From NCBI GenBank assembly GCA_045106295.1, contig JBGCEI010000074.1, forward strand, positions 1-15,023: a DNA stretch of 15,023 nucleotides, given 5' to 3'. Origin of the DNA: WTJX01 sp045106295. GTDB lineage: Bacteria; Bacteroidota; Bacteroidia; Cytophagales; JAAEPT01. The translations under genes were made by a program, and so were the position numbers. Of this stretch, positions 14,154-15,023 are shown one piece after another. A model generated the notes under the pieces. It did not search any database. It was not told the DNA's origin and saw only the letters and a list, made by a program, of their open reading frames with translations. How positions within the stretch are numbered: the first letter of the stretch is position 1; each line of letters begins with the position of its first letter.

Positions 14154-15023
14154 ATGGCCCTTTCAGAAGACGAATTATTAGAAGACATAACCAGTTCGGA
14201 ATATAAGTACGGATTTGAGAGTAATATCGAGTCAGATACAGCCCCTAAAGGCTTGAATGAAGGTATTATTCGTTTTATTTCTGAAAAGAAAAATGAGCCA
14301 GAATGGCTTTTGGAGTGGAGACTCAAAGCGTATAAGCATTGGTTGACTCTTGAGGAGCCAGAATGGGCAAATGTTGACTATCCAAAAATCGACTTTAATG
14401 ATATTATTTATTATTCTGCTCCCAAGCAGAAAATAGAACTAAATAGTATGGATGAGGTGGATCCTGAACTTCGAAGAACATTCGAAAAGCTAGGAATTTC
14501 ATTAGACGAGCAAAAAAGATTATCGGGAGTGGCGGTAGATGCTGTAATTGATAGTGTATCTATTAAGACAACCTTTCAAGATGCATTAGCAGAGCAGGGA
14601 ATTATATTCTGTTCTATGAGCGAAGCGGTTGAAAATCATCCAGAGCTTGTTAAAAAATATTTAGGTTCTGTAGTCCCTGTGGCTGATAACTATTATTCTG
14701 CATTGAATTCTGCGGTATTCACAGATGGCTCTTTCTGTTACATACCTAAAGGACAACGATGCCCAATGGAATTGTCTACTTACTTCCGAATCAATGCAGT
14801 AGGAACAGGGCAGTTTGAGCGTACGCTTATTATAGCTGATGAAGGTAGCTTCGTCAGTTACCTAGAAGGATGTACTGCTCCTATGAGAGATGAAAATCAA
14901 TTACACGCCGCGGTTGTAGAACTTATTGCAATGGACGATGCTGAAATTAAATATTCTACAGTACAAAACTGGTTTCCAGGAAATGCTGAAGGAAAAGGTG
15001 GCGTTTATAACTTTGTAACTAAA
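14154..15023 (+). CDS. sufB: Fe-S cluster assembly scaffold SufB (partial, 3' end outside window)
   Basis: The open frame runs from the ATG at 14154 to the last base, 290 codons of a protein usually about 480 long. SufB is the core of the SufBCD scaffold that assembles iron-sulfur clusters in the cytoplasm. The N-terminus MALSEDELLEDITSSEYKYGF is typical, followed by GLNEGIIRFISEKKNEPEWLLEWRLKAYKHW. Later comes FTDGSFCYIPKGQRCPMELSTYFRIN, then LEGCTAPMRDENQLHAAVVELIA (Cys240 in the conserved CTAP) and EIKYSTVQNWFPG...GKGGVYNFVTK. The catalytic C-terminal cysteine region lies beyond the window. sufC, sufD and sufS probably follow, by family knowledge only. A strong promoter with a candidate operator lies just upstream. 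Confidence 0.96.
   Translation, partial: MALSEDELLEDITSSEYKYGFESNIESDTAPKGLNEGIIRFISEKKNEPEWLLEWRLKAYKHWLTLEEPEWANVDYPKIDFNDIIYYSAPKQKIELNSMDEVDPELRRTFEKLGISLDEQKRLSGVAVDAVIDSVSIKTTFQDALAEQGIIFCSMSEAVENHPELVKKYLGSVVPVADNYYSALNSAVFTDGSFCYIPKGQRCPMELSTYFRINAVGTGQFERTLIIADEGSFVSYLEGCTAPMRDENQLHAAVVELIAMDDAEIKYSTVQNWFPGNAEGKGGVYNFVTK

Overview
The window looks like ordinary chromosomal DNA of an AT-rich member of the Bacteroidota, probably Flavobacteriia or a close relative. The evidence is the gene set (very long lipoprotein alpha-2-macroglobulin, parA-parB-DUF5683 block, NqrF, SUF system), lipoprotein signals ending in (F/L)xSC, weak Shine-Dalgarno sequences, and repeated use of the Bacteroidota promoter form TTG-N17..19-TAnnTTTG. 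The species cannot be named from the sequence.

Layout, left to right. Bases 142-702 (-) encode peptide deformylase. It is divergent from an 1845-residue thioester alpha-2-macroglobulin lipoprotein (833-6370, +). Next is an orphan AAA/DUF4143 ATPase (6500-7624, +), preceded by a 62-bp near-symmetric palindrome made of two tandem operator-like sites. A flawless 48-bp palindrome (7667-7714) closes this gene and the convergent nqrF (7748-9040, -). NqrF stands alone here, without nqrABCDE. The chromosome segregation block follows on the minus strand: parA (10738-11514), parB (9803-10723) and a DUF5683 protein gene (9214-9798), tightly packed and read in that order. Divergent from parA is a family 5 peptide/solute-binding lipoprotein (11603-13261, +). 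It converges, with an 11-bp gap, on a small globin-like gene (13273-13677, -) whose product lacks the proximal heme histidine. The last gene is sufB (from 14154, +), cut by the window end after 290 codons.

The 476-bp space between the globin-like gene and sufB is the most interesting non-coding stretch. It holds a promoter-like pair, a region without usable ORFs, a 14-bp GNRA-capped hairpin and a classical terminator with a T8 tail. Together these suggest an unannotated small RNA of about 130 nt. The sufB promoter itself carries a perfect 6-3-6 inverted repeat between its -33 and -7 elements, a good candidate operator.

Functionally the window is a set of separate housekeeping units: protein maturation (def), periplasmic defence or peptidase trapping (A2M), respiration (NqrF), chromosome segregation (ParAB), solute uptake and Fe-S assembly (SufB). 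It is not one pathway. I see no transposase, integrase, CRISPR array, tRNA or rRNA. No previously undescribed multi-gene system is evident. The novelty candidates are the small RNA, the palindromic site at the DUF4143 ATPase, the suf operator and the heme-site-lacking globin.
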